A stretch of 64,000 bases of DNA from Gordionus sp. m RMFG-2023. Its lineage: Eukaryota > Nematomorpha > Gordioida > Chordodea > Parachordodidae. Within the stretch, counting starts at the first letter, position 1, and each line of letters starts with the position of its first letter. Made by a program: the position numbers and the translations under genes. The stretch is from assembly GCF_954871325.1 (NCBI RefSeq), contig NC_088777.1, positions 27,753,366-27,817,365 of the forward strand, in the 5' to 3' direction. Shown here in pieces: positions 43,774 to 55,500 of this stretch. The notes beneath the pieces are model-generated. The model searched no databases, had not been told where the DNA came from, and worked only from the letters and a program-made list of their open reading frames with translations.

Positions 43774-46059
43774 GGTTATTGCTTAAGTCGAGGAGTATAT
43801 TTTTTTTTGTTATTTTTTTTGTTATTTTTTTTGTTATTTTTTTTGTTATTTTTTTTGTTATTTTTTTTATGTTATTTTTTTTATGTTTTTTTTAAATGTT
43901 ATTTTAAATTAATATAGTATTATTTGGTGATAATTTTTTTTGTGATAAATTTTTAAAATATTGTTGCATATTTTTATTATTTAGTGATAATTTTTTTTGT
44001 AATAAATTTTTAAAATAATGTAGCATATTTTTATTATTTGGTGATAAATTTTTAAATTAATATGTATTTTTTCTTTTAAGATATTTTAAAATATTTTTTT
44101 CTTTTTTAAAAATATTTCTTAATTCCTAGGGAGGGGAGGTAGGTAAAAGAATTGTGTCTACATATTTTTTTAAAAAATTGATTTTTTAAAGAAATAATTC
44201 GTAGTTCCGATTATTATTAGATTATGTATATATATAATATGATTCCTTCCATACTAACTTAATATTATTTCCGTTTTAAAATGAATATTTTTACACTAGG
44301 TATGTTTACTAATACTGTTGAAACAACTTATCAATTTTGCCTTAATAATCAATTTATCCCTATAGGAATAGAGCATACTTGTTGCAATTCCATAATGCGG
44401 GTAGAAAAAAATAAGAATAGTTTGCAATATCGATGCAATAGATGTCGTAGATCATATTCGATATGGAAAGGTAATATTAATTTTATATCATAAATGACAA
44501 ATTTTTAGATTCTATTTTTGAAGGGATTCAGGACGTTGGGAAATTTTTAAGACTAGTATAACTGTATATAAGTAGTAATTATTTAAAAAATATTAAAGAA
44601 CAAAATTATTTTCAGGCCGTTATAAAATTTTAAGTGCTTCGAAGGAATTGGATTATCATAGGAATGCAATTTCTGGATGGTAATTTAAAGTAAAATATGG
44701 TTTTTATATTTAATTTATATAGGTTTAAAAAATTTCGCAAGGTATGTGGGTTCCATATAGCTTCGAATCATACAAAGATCGGGGGGCCTGGCAGAGTTAT
44801 CGAAATAGACGAAACTCATGTGTGGAAGCGTAAATATAATCGCGTGGCCGGCATTTGATTTCCGAGGCTATATGGATCATCGGTGGCATATGTCGCGAGA
44901 CGGATGAAATATTTCTAAGTGCAACAACGAGGGATCAAGATACCACACTGCGTGTGGTTAAAGATAATGTTATGCTAGATTCCACGATAATGACTGACTC
45001 ATGGTTAGGGTATGTAAATATATTTTTCTGTAAATCAAAAGTAGTAATATATTTAAATCTATTTATCTTAGATATAATCGGTTGGATCAAACAAATTATT
45101 TCCATTATAGGGTCAATCATTCCCGAAACTTCGTTGACCCAAATGATAGATCCATTCACACCCAAAAAGTCGAAAGACTATGGCGGGATCTTAAGGAAAA
45201 CTATAAAAGACATGGGAATCGAGAGAATATTCATGAATATTTACTTGAATATAGATATTTTAGAAAACATAAATTATTAAATGGCTTTGATCTTTTTATT
45301 CTATTTATAAATGACTGTATACATTTTAATACAATTTTTCAATTTAATGAATAAAATTGACTCGTTTATTACTATATATGATATTTTTATTTTGTATAAA
45401 ATTGACTCGTTTATTACTATATTTCGATATTTTTATTTTGTATAAATTTCAATAATATATTTCAATTTATTTCGAATTAACCCTTCCCAACAAAGGTTCA
45501 AAAAATCACTTAGAATTTAAAGATGGGGTCTATTTTACCCCTAATAAATACAAAATTTAAGATTTTATGCTAATTTTCCTAAAATTGTTTAGATTATCAG
45601 ACTATATTTCAATTTAATGAATAAAATTGACTCATCACAATTCTTCTACCCTCCTCCCCTCCCTAGGAATTAAGAAATATTTTTAAAAAAGAAAAAAATA
45701 TTTTAAAATATCTTAAAAGAAAAAATACATATTAATTTAAAAATTTATCACCAAATAATAAAAATATGCTACATTATTTTAAAAATTTATCACAAAAAAA
45801 AATTATCACTAAATAATAAAAATATGCAACAATATTTTAAAAATTTATCACAAAAAAAATTATCACCAAATAATACTATATTAATTTAAAATAACATTTA
45901 AAAAAAACATAAAAAAAATAACATAAAAAAAATAACATAAAAAAAATAACATAAAAAAAATAACATAAAAAAAATAACATAAAAAAAATAACATAAAAAA
46001 AATAACAAAAAAAAAAAATAAAAAAAAAAATAATATACCCCTCGACTTAAGCAACAACC
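43774..46059 (+). mobile_element. Merlin (IS1016-like) DNA transposon with long inverted repeats
   Basis: The ends GGTTATTGCTTAAGTCGAGG (43,774) and, reversed, GGTTGTTGCTTAAGTCGAGG (to 46,059) are flanked by a perfect 8-bp duplication AAAAATTT (43,766-43,773; 46,060-46,067), the size known for Merlin. The inverted repeats are about 380-420 bp and include a 12-bp microsatellite: GTTATTTTTTTT about five times at left (43,810-43,880) and TAACATAAAAAA-type about eight times at right (45,910-46,020). They also hold a CCTAGGGAGGGGAGG block. A spliced transposase gene fills the middle. It lies about 0.3 kb upstream of the uL16m gene. Confidence 0.8.
44281..45354 (+). pseudogene. Merlin transposase (ISXO2/IS1016-type DDE), five exons, one frame break
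   Basis: An N-terminal zinc ribbon has two Cys pairs (HTCCNS and YRCNRCRRSY). Catalytic Asp in VIEIDETHVWKRKYNR (44,795), Asp in MTDSWLGY (44,990) and Glu in HTQKVERLWRDLKE (45,145), with RVNHSRNFVDP between the last two, are the ISXO2-like signature. GT-AG introns of 38, 60, 43 and 62 nt sit at 44,471-44,508, 44,556-44,615, 44,680-44,722 and 45,010-45,071. Joining across them restores W-F-K-K and G-Y-N-R. One single-base frame change near 44,858 (after NRVAG) is the only defect seen, so decay is recent. The start Met at 44,281 is the first in frame. Confidence 0.75.
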
Positions 46060-46067
46060 AAAAATTT

Positions 46068-46560
46068 TATTAATATAAATATTAGAAAATATATAATATA
46101 ATATTAAACATTTATAAAAAATAATATAATATTAAAAAATATATATTTATATATATTTATAAATTTTAGTAAATACATAATTCTAATACATAGTATAACA
46201 TAACTTTAAATTTTAATATAATATTTAAAGTAATTTATATTTTTAATATTAAATTAGATATAAAGAAAAATATGTAAATTATTAATATAAATTTTTGTAA
46301 ATATAAAATTTTAAGATTTTATTATAATATAATAATTAATATTATTTACATAATTAATATTATTTACATAATTAATTTATAATAAAATAATGATTAGAAT
46401 TTATTCAATATGATGATATTAAAACAAATTTTTCTTCTGCATTAAACTTTGTGTTGATATTGATCTGAATTTTTGCTGGTAGCAATTTGGATCTTTAATA
46501 CATTTAATATATATATACATATATAAATATTTTATCAACCAGTACACTCTTTAGATATAC
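46068..46560. other. AT-rich sequence, little content
   Basis: Mostly A/T runs. On the minus strand 46,492-46,410 after TTAAAG has an open frame RSKLLPAKIQINI ... FVLISSY with stop that could be a terminal exon, but no family is recognised. Confidence 0.3.
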
Positions 46561-46567
46561 TTAATAC

Positions 46568-46672
46568 ATTATATTTGATATCCCTTTCCCCTAGCAATGC
46601 TTCTGAGCATACATAATAAGTAGTTGATTCATTATAATATTTATGTATACGGAAATTTGGTGGAATTGGCAT
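46568..46672 (-). other. Exon-like open segment, unidentified protein
   Basis: Between AATGGTAG and GTATTAAG on the minus strand lies a 105-nt phase-0 open segment reading MPIPPNFRIHKYYNES then TTYYVCSEALLGERDIKYN. The residue mix is unlike the surrounding AT-rich noise. A further open segment upstream (about 46,790-46,720, SSFSIKPNYSKSNFTLEFKN) follows TTATTGCAG. I do not recognise the protein. It may be part of a host gene or the far end of the P-element-like gene to the right. Confidence 0.3.
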
Positions 46673-46739
46673 CTACCATTATATATAATTTATATAGCCT
46701 TTTTTGAATAAAACGTACCTTTTATTTTTGAATTCTAAA

Positions 46740-47115
46740 GTAAAGTTACTTTTACTGTAATTTGGTTTAATTGAAAATGAAGAGCTGCAATAAAATAAGA
46801 TATTTAAACATAAAGTAAATATACTTTTACTGTAATTTGTCTAAATTGAAAATAAATAGCTGCAATATGATATTTATAAAAGCTTATAAATTGAGCAATA
46901 AAGAGCTGCAATATAATAAGATATTTAAACATAAAGTAAATATACTTATACTGTAATTTAAAATGGAAAATAAATAGCTGCAATATAAGATATTTAAGCA
47001 TAAAATAAATATTACATTTACTGTAATTTAGCTTAATTGATAATAAAGAGCTGTAATATAATATTTATAAAGGCTTGCAAATTGAACAATAAAGAGCTGC
47101 AATATAATAAGATAT
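46740..47115 (-). repeat. Tandem, exon-like repeats, about 75-95 bp
   Basis: Four to five diverged units share GAGCTGCAATA-AATAAGATATTTAAACATAAAG and TTACTGTAATTT on the plus strand. On the minus strand each has TATTGCAG, an acceptor-like site, followed by a copy of the 46,790-46,720 open segment. Only the leftmost unit keeps a long open frame. The pattern looks like a multiplied exon that has mostly decayed. Confidence 0.5.
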
Positions 47116-47139
47116 TTAAAATATAAACCTGGCCTTATT

Positions 47140-48225
47140 TTAATTTGTTGGCTTCAAGTTCTCAATGTAGATTATAATGGTAGGCAAAATTGATCCCTTA
47201 AGTATTAATATGCTTTTGGAGAATAAAAATGAACAGTGGAGGCAAACTGTTTCATTTCTTGGGTAAATTTTATTCTCCGTGTATTTTTTATGACTCCACT
47301 GTGTAATTGTGTTTTGATAAAAGATAAAGGGATGCCTGTAAAAAAAATTTCCAATACATCCTCCCCTTCACCACATATTAAATTTTTATTCTTCAATTGT
47401 TTCATAATTTACTTTAAATCGATAATCTTCTCATTTTTTATAGTTTCCCTCTTATAAGAGGCCCTCAATTTTTTTCTTAATTTTAAATATATTTAACTTG
47501 ATATTTGATCTTTCTTGATAAAAATGATAAATTGGCTGTACATATATGATCATTGTGATATTTGGCTATTGTTTGTGAAGCATATTTTCTCTTAATTAAA
47601 ATATAGAAAAATAATAAATCACACAAGAGATTTAATAAATAGGGCTTACATGACTAGCTGGTTTCTCCAAATCTACAACTTCAAGATTATTTAAAGTGTC
47701 AATTGTTTTTGAAACCTTCTTATAAAAATATTTTTTACAATATAAATATTGTAATAAATATTAAAATATAGATAAATAATAAATTACACAAGCATTTAAA
47801 TAAATAGGGCTTACATGAATAGCTGGCTCCTCCAAATTTCCAACTTCAAGAATATTTAAAGTGTCAATTATTTTTGAAACCTTCTTATAAAAATATTTTT
47901 TATAATATAAATATTGTAATAAATATTAAAATATAGAAAAATAATAAATCACACAAGAATTTTAATAAATAGGGCCTACATGAGTAGCTGGTTCCTTTAA
48001 ATCCATAATTTCAATATTATTTAAAGTGTCAATTGTTTTTGAAACATATTTTCTTTAAAAAAAATTTTTTTTATAATATAAATATTGTAATAAATATTAA
48101 ATTAAAGAAAAATAATAAATCACACAAGCATTTTAATAAATATGGCTTACATGACTAGCTGGATCCTCCAAGTCTACAACTTCAAGAATATTTAGAGTGT
48201 CAATTGTTTTTGGAAAATATTTTCT
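47140..48225 (-). pseudogene. P-element/THAP9-like transposase remnant, with a multiplied exon
   Basis: The exon from 47,450 leftward reads RETIKNEKIIDLK, MKQLKNKNLI, VLEIFFTGIPLSFIKTQLHS, RRIKFTQEMKQFASTVHFYS then PKAY and, past a stop, YLRDQF and STLR. This is the coiled-coil to core start of P-element-like proteins (FA.TLHFYSPKAY..(V/L)R...LPHPSTLR). In-frame stops at LK*IM, AY*YL and PL*ST show it is dead. Upstream on the same strand, exon-like segments 47,590-47,498 (31 codons, ending LSRKIKYQ), 47,718-47,650, 47,883-47,815, 48,052-47,980 and 48,225-48,151 all have AG before and GT after. No THAP finger was found. Confidence 0.5.
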
Positions 48226-48240
48226 CTAAAAAAAATATTT
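47610..48240 (-). repeat. Four tandem units of about 166 bp, each with one exon-like segment
   Basis: AAATCACACAAG-type sequence recurs at about 47,614, 47,782, 47,947 and 48,117. On the minus strand each unit holds an open segment KTIDTLNILEVVDLE-PASH (69, 69, 73 and 75 nt) between an AG acceptor and a CAT/GTAAGCC or CAT/GTAGGCC donor. None of the four has a stop in this frame, although the spacers diverge and are AT-rich. The third has a length that is not a multiple of three. It looks like tandem exon duplication. Confidence 0.6.
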
Positions 48241-48300
48241 TTTTAAAATAAAAAAGGTTATTATTGTTTTTTGAAGTAATATTATTTAACCTTTCTGGTC

Positions 48301-48925
48301 TGTTGAAAACTGTACGAAGTAGTAAGAAGGCACTTTTTAATCTTTTGGATTTTCTTAGAATCAAATACGAAATCTTTTTTAACACTCTTTTATTTTTCTT
48401 TATTATATATATTTTTCACGATTTTTCAACAAAAAATAATCAATAATAAACGCCGATTTTTACAAAATTTTATATATATTTCTCTTTAATATTATTTTTT
48501 TATCAATTATTTTTTATATAATAAATAAATATTTATTATAATACAACATGTACCCCTTTTTCAAGGTACTATATGCCACATTTAACCATAACTATAATTT
48601 AAGAATATTTTTTTTTTAAAGATTCTTTTGATTCAAAACTTCGCATCATTGAAATTCTCTTGATATCGACATTGAGCGAAACTTCATATTGTTGATAGAT
48701 TGTTTTGGTTGTTATCACAAATTATCCTGGTTAATGAGTCATAGCTTGATTTTTTCTTTGCATCATTGGTCAGTCATGATCATTCTATTTTAAGCTTGGT
48801 ATCTTTATCCAGCATTGTTGATTATCAATAAATTTTAATGGTCAATATATCATAGATCTATTGCATCATTGTAATTTATTGAGTTGATTTGATTACACAG
48901 AATATTACACAAAGTAAGTAAGTCA
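48301..48925 (-). repeat. LTR of a Gypsy-type element (minus orientation)
   Basis: Read on the minus strand it begins TGACTTACTTACTTTG and ends TTTTCAACA, the TG...CA form of LTRs, about 625 bp. Its ends are defined by comparison with the plus-oriented copy split between 54,034 and 59,109: both share sequence up to TTTTCAACA and then diverge. A TATATAAAA-like stretch lies in the middle. The flank at 48,300 and below is the unrelated tandem-exon region. Confidence 0.65.
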
Positions 48926-51900
48926 AATTTTTTTTTTTAATCGCTTTATCATTTTTTTTTACATAATGAACCCTTACACCAAACAATTACCTTATTATTT
49001 TCATTTTATTATTTTTTATTCTCTTTCTTTTTTTTTACATAATGAACTATTACACAAAACAACAACCTTATTATTTTCATTTTATTTTTTTTTATTCTCT
49101 TTCTTTTTTTTTACATAATGAACTATTACACAAAACAACAACATTATTATTTTCATTTTATTATTCCTCTATTCTCTTACCCTTATATTTCCCTTGATTT
49201 CTCTATTGCACTACCAGTTGCTTTTCCACAATTTACGTTTCTTCTCTTCTCAATACCGCTCACATTTTATAAATTTTTACTTCTTAATTCTTTAATAATT
49301 AATCACTTTTTTAAAACCAACAATTTTAACAAACTTATTACAATCCGAACTCAGATAAATATTTTATCTTCCCATCCTTTTTATCATAAATAATCAAAAA
49401 AATAAAACACGTTAAACTTCAATACAACTAATACCATAATCAATTGACCCACATTTTTTACTTCATGATTTTATTACTATAACATTTTTTGAAAAAATAA
49501 AACAACTGCACGTGTGCATCTATTTTTTACAATTTTCTCATTAACAATAACATTAATCCAATTCTACAATTCCCTCAGATAATTAGTGTTTATATTCCTC
49601 ATATACATATTCTTAAATTTTTGTTTTAATTCTTTCCTTCCTTTTTTTTTAAACTACATTTTCATACCCTTTTTTTTATTTTGACCCCTGACCCCCTTTA
49701 TTATCCTCCACTCTCTTTTAAACAAATATCAACCTTATAATCTATGAAACAACCCAATTTTTCATCAAATAAATTTTTATACTTATTCCTTAAATCAATC
49801 ATATCATTCCTTAGTAGAACCAAATTCTCTTCTCCTTCTTCTACCACACTTTCATTTTTTAATTTTTTTTTTACAAATTTCACCGGAAAATTTTTCGATA
49901 CAGGTAATTTTTCCATCTCCAAATTTGAGTCTTTGTAAATCTCATCACATTTTATATAATTATTCACCATCCTCGATTTCCCTGAAATTTTTTTATTTTC
50001 TATTTCCAAATAAAAATTTTCATCATCAATTCCCAAAATACTTTCCACTTTCAGATCAACCGAAATATTTTCAATTTCCAAATCACTATTTTTTTTAATT
50101 TCCGAATTTTCCAAAATATTATCAACTTCCAAATCAACCGAAATATTTTCAATTTCCAAATCAATATTTTTTTTAATTTCCATATCAGGCTCAGGTATTA
50201 AACTTATATCAATTTTATTATCCAAAATATCAAGTTTTTCCTGACCCATTTTATCACTTATAATTTTTTCATTTTTCTGAACTTCCTCAGAATTATTTAA
50301 TAATTTTTTAATAAATCTCTTTATTTCCTACATTCACTTTTACTCTTGGACATTGATCAAAATTTTTATTATCTTCCAACTTAAAGATAGGTAAATTACT
50401 AATATGTATATTCTTTCGTGTTTCATTTTCCAACATATTTTTATAAATCCCGTAAGTGTTATTATTTCCTTCATTTTTTCTTTCTATTTCAATATGATCA
50501 TTTATCTTATTTTATATATATTTTCTTTCAATAGATCCAACTCATTTTTTGATGTAACTCTTCCAAATGTTTTTATTTCACTATCATACAGTCATTCTAC
50601 TGTACAATCCTTCGCATAATGCCCAATATTTCGACATTTATAACAAGTTATATCCTCTCTATTAATTCTTTTAACTATATTTTTCTGCTCATTTCCTACG
50701 TATTCCACCGCTGGAAACGCTTTGCAAACACCTTGTTCATTTTTATAACATTTATCCTTAGTATGTCCTAAATTCCCACAATTTTCACAAGATATCTCAT
50801 TTTTTTGGTTTCCATTCACCAATTTGTAGGCTGGAACGTAACATTCTTCCGCATTATGACCCTTATTTCCACATCTTCTACATATTTTCGGTATAACTCC
50901 TGTATTTACCTTGGCATTACATTCTCTGCTTAAATGCCCAACTTTTCCATAATTATAACATTCTTTTTGACTTTTATAATTTTGTTCTATTCTTTTATTT
51001 ACAATTTTCTCCTCCAACTCCTTTATTTTTATTTTAATTTCTGCCATTTCTATTTTCTGTATTTCCTCTTCTTTTTTCTTTAATTCAATCTTTTCATTTC
51101 TTCTCTTTCCTTTATGGCTATTTCTTCTATTTTCTTCCTTACCGCTTCCCATTCTATTTTCATTTCTTATTTCAATTTCTCAATTTTAATTTCTTCTATT
51201 CTTTCAATTTCCCTTTCATATTCTTTTTTCTTATTCCTATTTCTTTTTTTTCTTGTTCTATTCTTTTAATTTCTGTCATTTCCATTTTCAACTTTTCAAA
51301 TTCTATATCTTTTTTTTCTTGTTCTATTCTTTTAATTTCTTCATTTTCTTTTCTTTTTTTTTATTTTCAATTTCAATTTCCTTTTTTTTTGTTCTATTTT
51401 TTCAATTTCATCATTTTCTTTTTTTTTTATTTTCAATTTCCATTTCTTTATTTTCCTGTTCAATTAGTTTTAAATACCTTTCTATTCGCTTCTTTATTTC
51501 TAAAATTGTAAATAAAAGAATAGAACAAAATTATAAAAGTCAAAAAGAATGTTATAATTGTGGAAAAGTTGGGCATTTAAGCAGAGAATGTAATGCCAAG
51601 GTAAATACAGGAGTTATACCGAAAATATGTAAAAGATGTGGAAATAAGGGTCATAATGCGGAAGAATGTTACGTTCCAGCCTACAAATTGGTGAATGGGA
51701 ACCAAAAAAATGAGATATCTTGTGAAAATTGTGGGAATTTAGGACATAATAAGGATAAATGTTATAAAAATGAACAAGGTGTTTGCAAAGCGTTTCCAGC
51801 GGTGGAATACGTAGGAAATGAGCAGAAAAATATAGTTAAAAGAATTAATAGAGAGGATATAACTTGTTATAAATGTCGAAATATTGGGCATTATGCGAAG

Positions 51901-54033
51901 GATTGTACAGTAGAATGACTGTATGATAGTGAAATAAAAACATTTGGAAGAGTTACATCAAAAAATGAGTTGGATCTATTGAAAGAAAATATATATAAAA
52001 ATAAGATAAATGATCATATTGAAATAGAAAGAAAAAATGAAGGAAATAATAACACTTATGGGATTTATAAAAATATGTTGGAAAATGAAACACGAAAGAA
52101 TATACATATTAGTAATTTACCTATCTTTAAGTTGGAAGATAATAAAAATTTTGATCAATGTCCAAGAGTAAAAGTGAATGTAGGAAATAAAGAGATTTTG
52201 ATGTTATTGAATACAGGGGCAACAATATCTGTGATGGGGTATATTGAATTTTACAAGTTATGGCCGAATGAACACATAATTAAAGATAAGATGAGAATAA
52301 GACAGTTAAATGGTTCAGAAATTATGGCATTGGGAAAAGTAAATTTACCGGTATTAATAAATAACGAATTAATAAATTTGGATTTGTGGGTATTAGAAGA
52401 AAAAATTGATACAGTTTTGGGATGGAATTGGATATCAAAATTTGGTTTAGAAAATATTTTGTTGAATATATTTCAGGGGAAAAATGAAAATAAAAATATT
52501 GAAGTATTAAAAAAATCTGTGAAAGAGGTGGATGTTAAAAACTCGGGTAATAAGTTAATGAAAGAAATTGTAGAGAATAATAAAATTGAGAGTATGATAA
52601 ATAATAATCAAAAAATTTTGGATAATAAAGAAAATGAATTTGTGGAAAGTAAAATACTAAAAGATGATTAAATTAAAAATATATTTAATAATTCTGAGGA
52701 AGTTCAGAAAAATGAAAAAATTATAAGTGATAAAATAGGTCAGGAAAAACTTGATATTTTGGATAATAAAATTGATATAAGTTTAATACCTGAGCCTGAT
52801 ATGGAAATTAAAAAAAATATTGATTTGGAAATTGAAAATATTTCGGTTGATTTGGAAGTTGATAATATTTTGGAAAATTCGGAAATTAAAAAAAATAGTG
52901 ATTTGGAAATTGGAAATAGTCGGTTGATCTGAAAGTGGAAAGTATTTTGGGAATTGATGATGAAAATTTTTATTTGGAAATAGAAAATAAAAAAATTTCA
53001 GGGAAATCGAGGATGGTGAATAATTATATAAAATGTGATGAGATTTACAAAGACTCAAATTTGGAGATGGAAAAATTACCTGTATCGAAAAATTTTCCGG
53101 TGAAATTTGTAAAAAAAAAATTAAAAAATGAAAGTGTGGTAGAAGAAGGAGAAGAGAATTTGGTTCTACTAAGGAATGATATGATTGATTTAAGGAATAA
53201 GTATAAAAATTTATTTGATGAAAAATTGGGTTGTTTCATAGATTATAAGGTTGATATTTGTTTAAAAGAGAGTGGAGGATAATAAAGGGGGTCAGGGGTC
53301 AAAATAAAAAAAAGGGTATGAAAATGTAGTTTAAAAAAAAAGGAAGGAAAGAATTAAAACAAAAATTTAAGAATATGTATATGAGGAATATAAACACTAA
53401 TTATCTGAGGGAATTGTAGAATTGGATTAATGTTATTGTTAATGAGAAATTTGTAAAAAATAGATGCACACGTGCAGTTGTTTTATTTTTTCAAAAAATG
53501 TTATAGTAATAAAATCATGAAGTAAAATATGTGGGTCAATTGATTGTGGTATTAGTTGTATTGAAGTTTAACGTGTTTTATTTTTTTGATTATTTATGAT
53601 AAAAAGGATGGGAAGATAAAATATTTATCTGAGTTCGGATTGTAATAAGTTTGTTAAAATTGTTGGTTTTAAAAAAGTGATTAATTATTAAAGAATTAAG
53701 AAGTAAAAATTTATAAAATGTGAGCGGTATTGAGAAGAGAAGAAACGTAAATTGTGGAAAAGCAACTGGTAGTGCAATAGAGAAATCATGAGAAATATAA
53801 GGGTAAGAGAATAAAGGAATAATAAAATGAAAATAATAATGTTGTTGTTTTGTGTAATAGTTCATTATGTAAAAAAAAAGAAAGAGAATAAAAAAAATAA
53901 AATGAAAATAATAAGGTTGTTGTTTTGTGTAATAGTTCATTATGTAAAAAAAAAGAAAGAGAATAAAAAATAATAAAATGAAAATAATAAGGTTATTGTT
54001 AAAAAAAATGATAAAGCGATTAAAAAAAAAATT
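48926..54033. mobile_element. Inverted pair of partial Gypsy-type LTR element fossils
   Basis: Two copies of the same element interior face outward from a junction at about 51,501: the left on the minus strand, the right on the plus strand. Each carries the gag-like zinc-knuckle part (CYNCGKVGHLSREC-type C-x2-C-x4-H-x4-C), protease-side sequence and a 3' region with three 65-70 bp tandem repeats of a GTTGTTTTGTGTAATAGTTC type (around 48,960-49,150 and 53,820-53,990). The left copy also contains the coiled-coil region upstream of the knuckles. Reverse transcriptase, RNase H and integrase are not represented. Both are broken, with several breaks each. The arms are closely similar but not identical, suggesting a young but not brand-new arrangement. 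Confidence 0.7.
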
Positions 54034-54369
54034 TGACTTACTTACTTTGTGTAATATTCTATGTAATCAAATCAACTCAATAAATTACAATGATGCAATA
54101 GATCTATGATATATTGACCATTAAAATTTATTGATAATCAACAATGATAAAGATACCAAGCTTAAAATAGAATGATCATGACTGACCAATGATGCAAAGA
54201 ATAAATCAAGCTATGACTCATTAACCAGGATAATTTGTGATAACAACCAAAACAATCTATCAACAATATGAGTTTCGCTCAATGTCGATATCAAGAGAAT
54301 TTCAATGATGCGAAGTTTTGAATCAAAAGAATCTTAAAAAAAAAATATTCTTAAAAAATCTTAATAAAA

Positions 54370-55500
54370 CAATATTTTATTTATTTTTGAGCATATCTCC
54401 TCTTCCGGTTTTTATATTTTCTGGATTTTCTTATTCCCTGAGCCTCTACTAATGCCCGATCATAGTTATCGAAATTGACTATTCTTTCCTACGATGATTT
54501 TCTCCAACAATTTCTTATATAAGGTCGTAGATAATGTCCTCTCCATTCACGGAAAATATCGTCCCTTTTCAATTCTCCCAAAAAAAGAAGACATCTTGTC
54601 CAATTAAAATGTCGATTTCTAAAATATAATAATCTACACTCTTCAAAGATTATATAATATTATACCAACATATTCGTAATAATCAATTATCGCTCTTCCA
54701 ACTACTTATCAACATTCGCGGAAAGCACAATTTTCGAGCAATAAAAAAAAACAATATTTTATTTATTTTTGAGCATATCTCCTCTTCCGGTTTTTATATT
54801 TTCTGGATTTTCTTATTCCCTGAGCCTCTACTAATGCCCGATCATAGTTATCGAAATTGACTATTCTTTCCTACGATGATTTTCTCCAACAATTTCTTAT
54901 ATAAGGTCGTAGATAATGTCCTCTCCATTCACGGAAAATATCGTCCCTTTTCAATTCTCCCAAAAAAAGAAGACATCTTGTCCAATTAAAATGTCGATTT
55001 CTAAAATATAATAATCTACACTCTTCAAAGATGATATAATATTATGCCAACATATTCGAAATAATCAATTATCGCTCTTCCAACTACTTATCAACATTCG
55101 CGGAAAGCACAATTTTCGAGCAATAAAAAAAAACAATATTTTATTTATTTTTGAGCATATCTCCTCTTCCGGTTTTTATATTTTCTGGATTTTCTTATTC
55201 CCTGAGCCTCTACTAATGCCCGGTCATAGTTATCGAAATTGACTATTCTTTCCTACGATGATTTTCTCCAACAATTTCTTATATAAGGTCGTAGATAATG
55301 TTCTCTCCATTCACGGAAAATATCGTCCCTTTTCAATTCTCCCAAAAAAAAAGACATCTTGTCCAATTAAAATGTCGATTTCTAAAATATAATAATCTAC
55401 ACTCTTCAAAGATGATATAATATTATGCCAACATATTCGAAATAATCAATTATCGCTCTTCCAACTACATATCAACATTCGCTGAAAGCACTATCGAGGG
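54370..55500. repeat. Three 382-bp tandem units upstream of the LINE
   Basis: CAATATTTTATTTATTTTTG occurs at 54,370, 54,752 and 55,134, exactly 382 bp apart. Units are almost identical (a few base changes, two bases missing in the third). The last ends at GAAAGCACTATCGAGG where unique leader begins. On the minus strand each unit has a long near-open frame: FRNRHFNWTRCLLFLGELKR, DDIFREWRGHYLRPYIRNCW, one stop, then VNFDNYDRALVEAQGIRKSR and a basic tail KYKNRKRRYAQK. Repeated 5' monomers act as promoters in some LINEs. That role here is inferred from position only. Confidence 0.75.

Noticed and set aside
43800-43890. 12-bp repeat as a CRISPR or regulatory array
   Set aside because: It is a simple T-rich microsatellite, mirrored in the other terminal repeat of the Merlin element.
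51253-51505. Phe/Ile-rich protein start joined to zinc knuckles
   Set aside because: The Phe-rich part is the opposite strand of the Lys/Glu-rich coiled-coil region of the left copy. It is joined to the knuckles only by the inverted junction.
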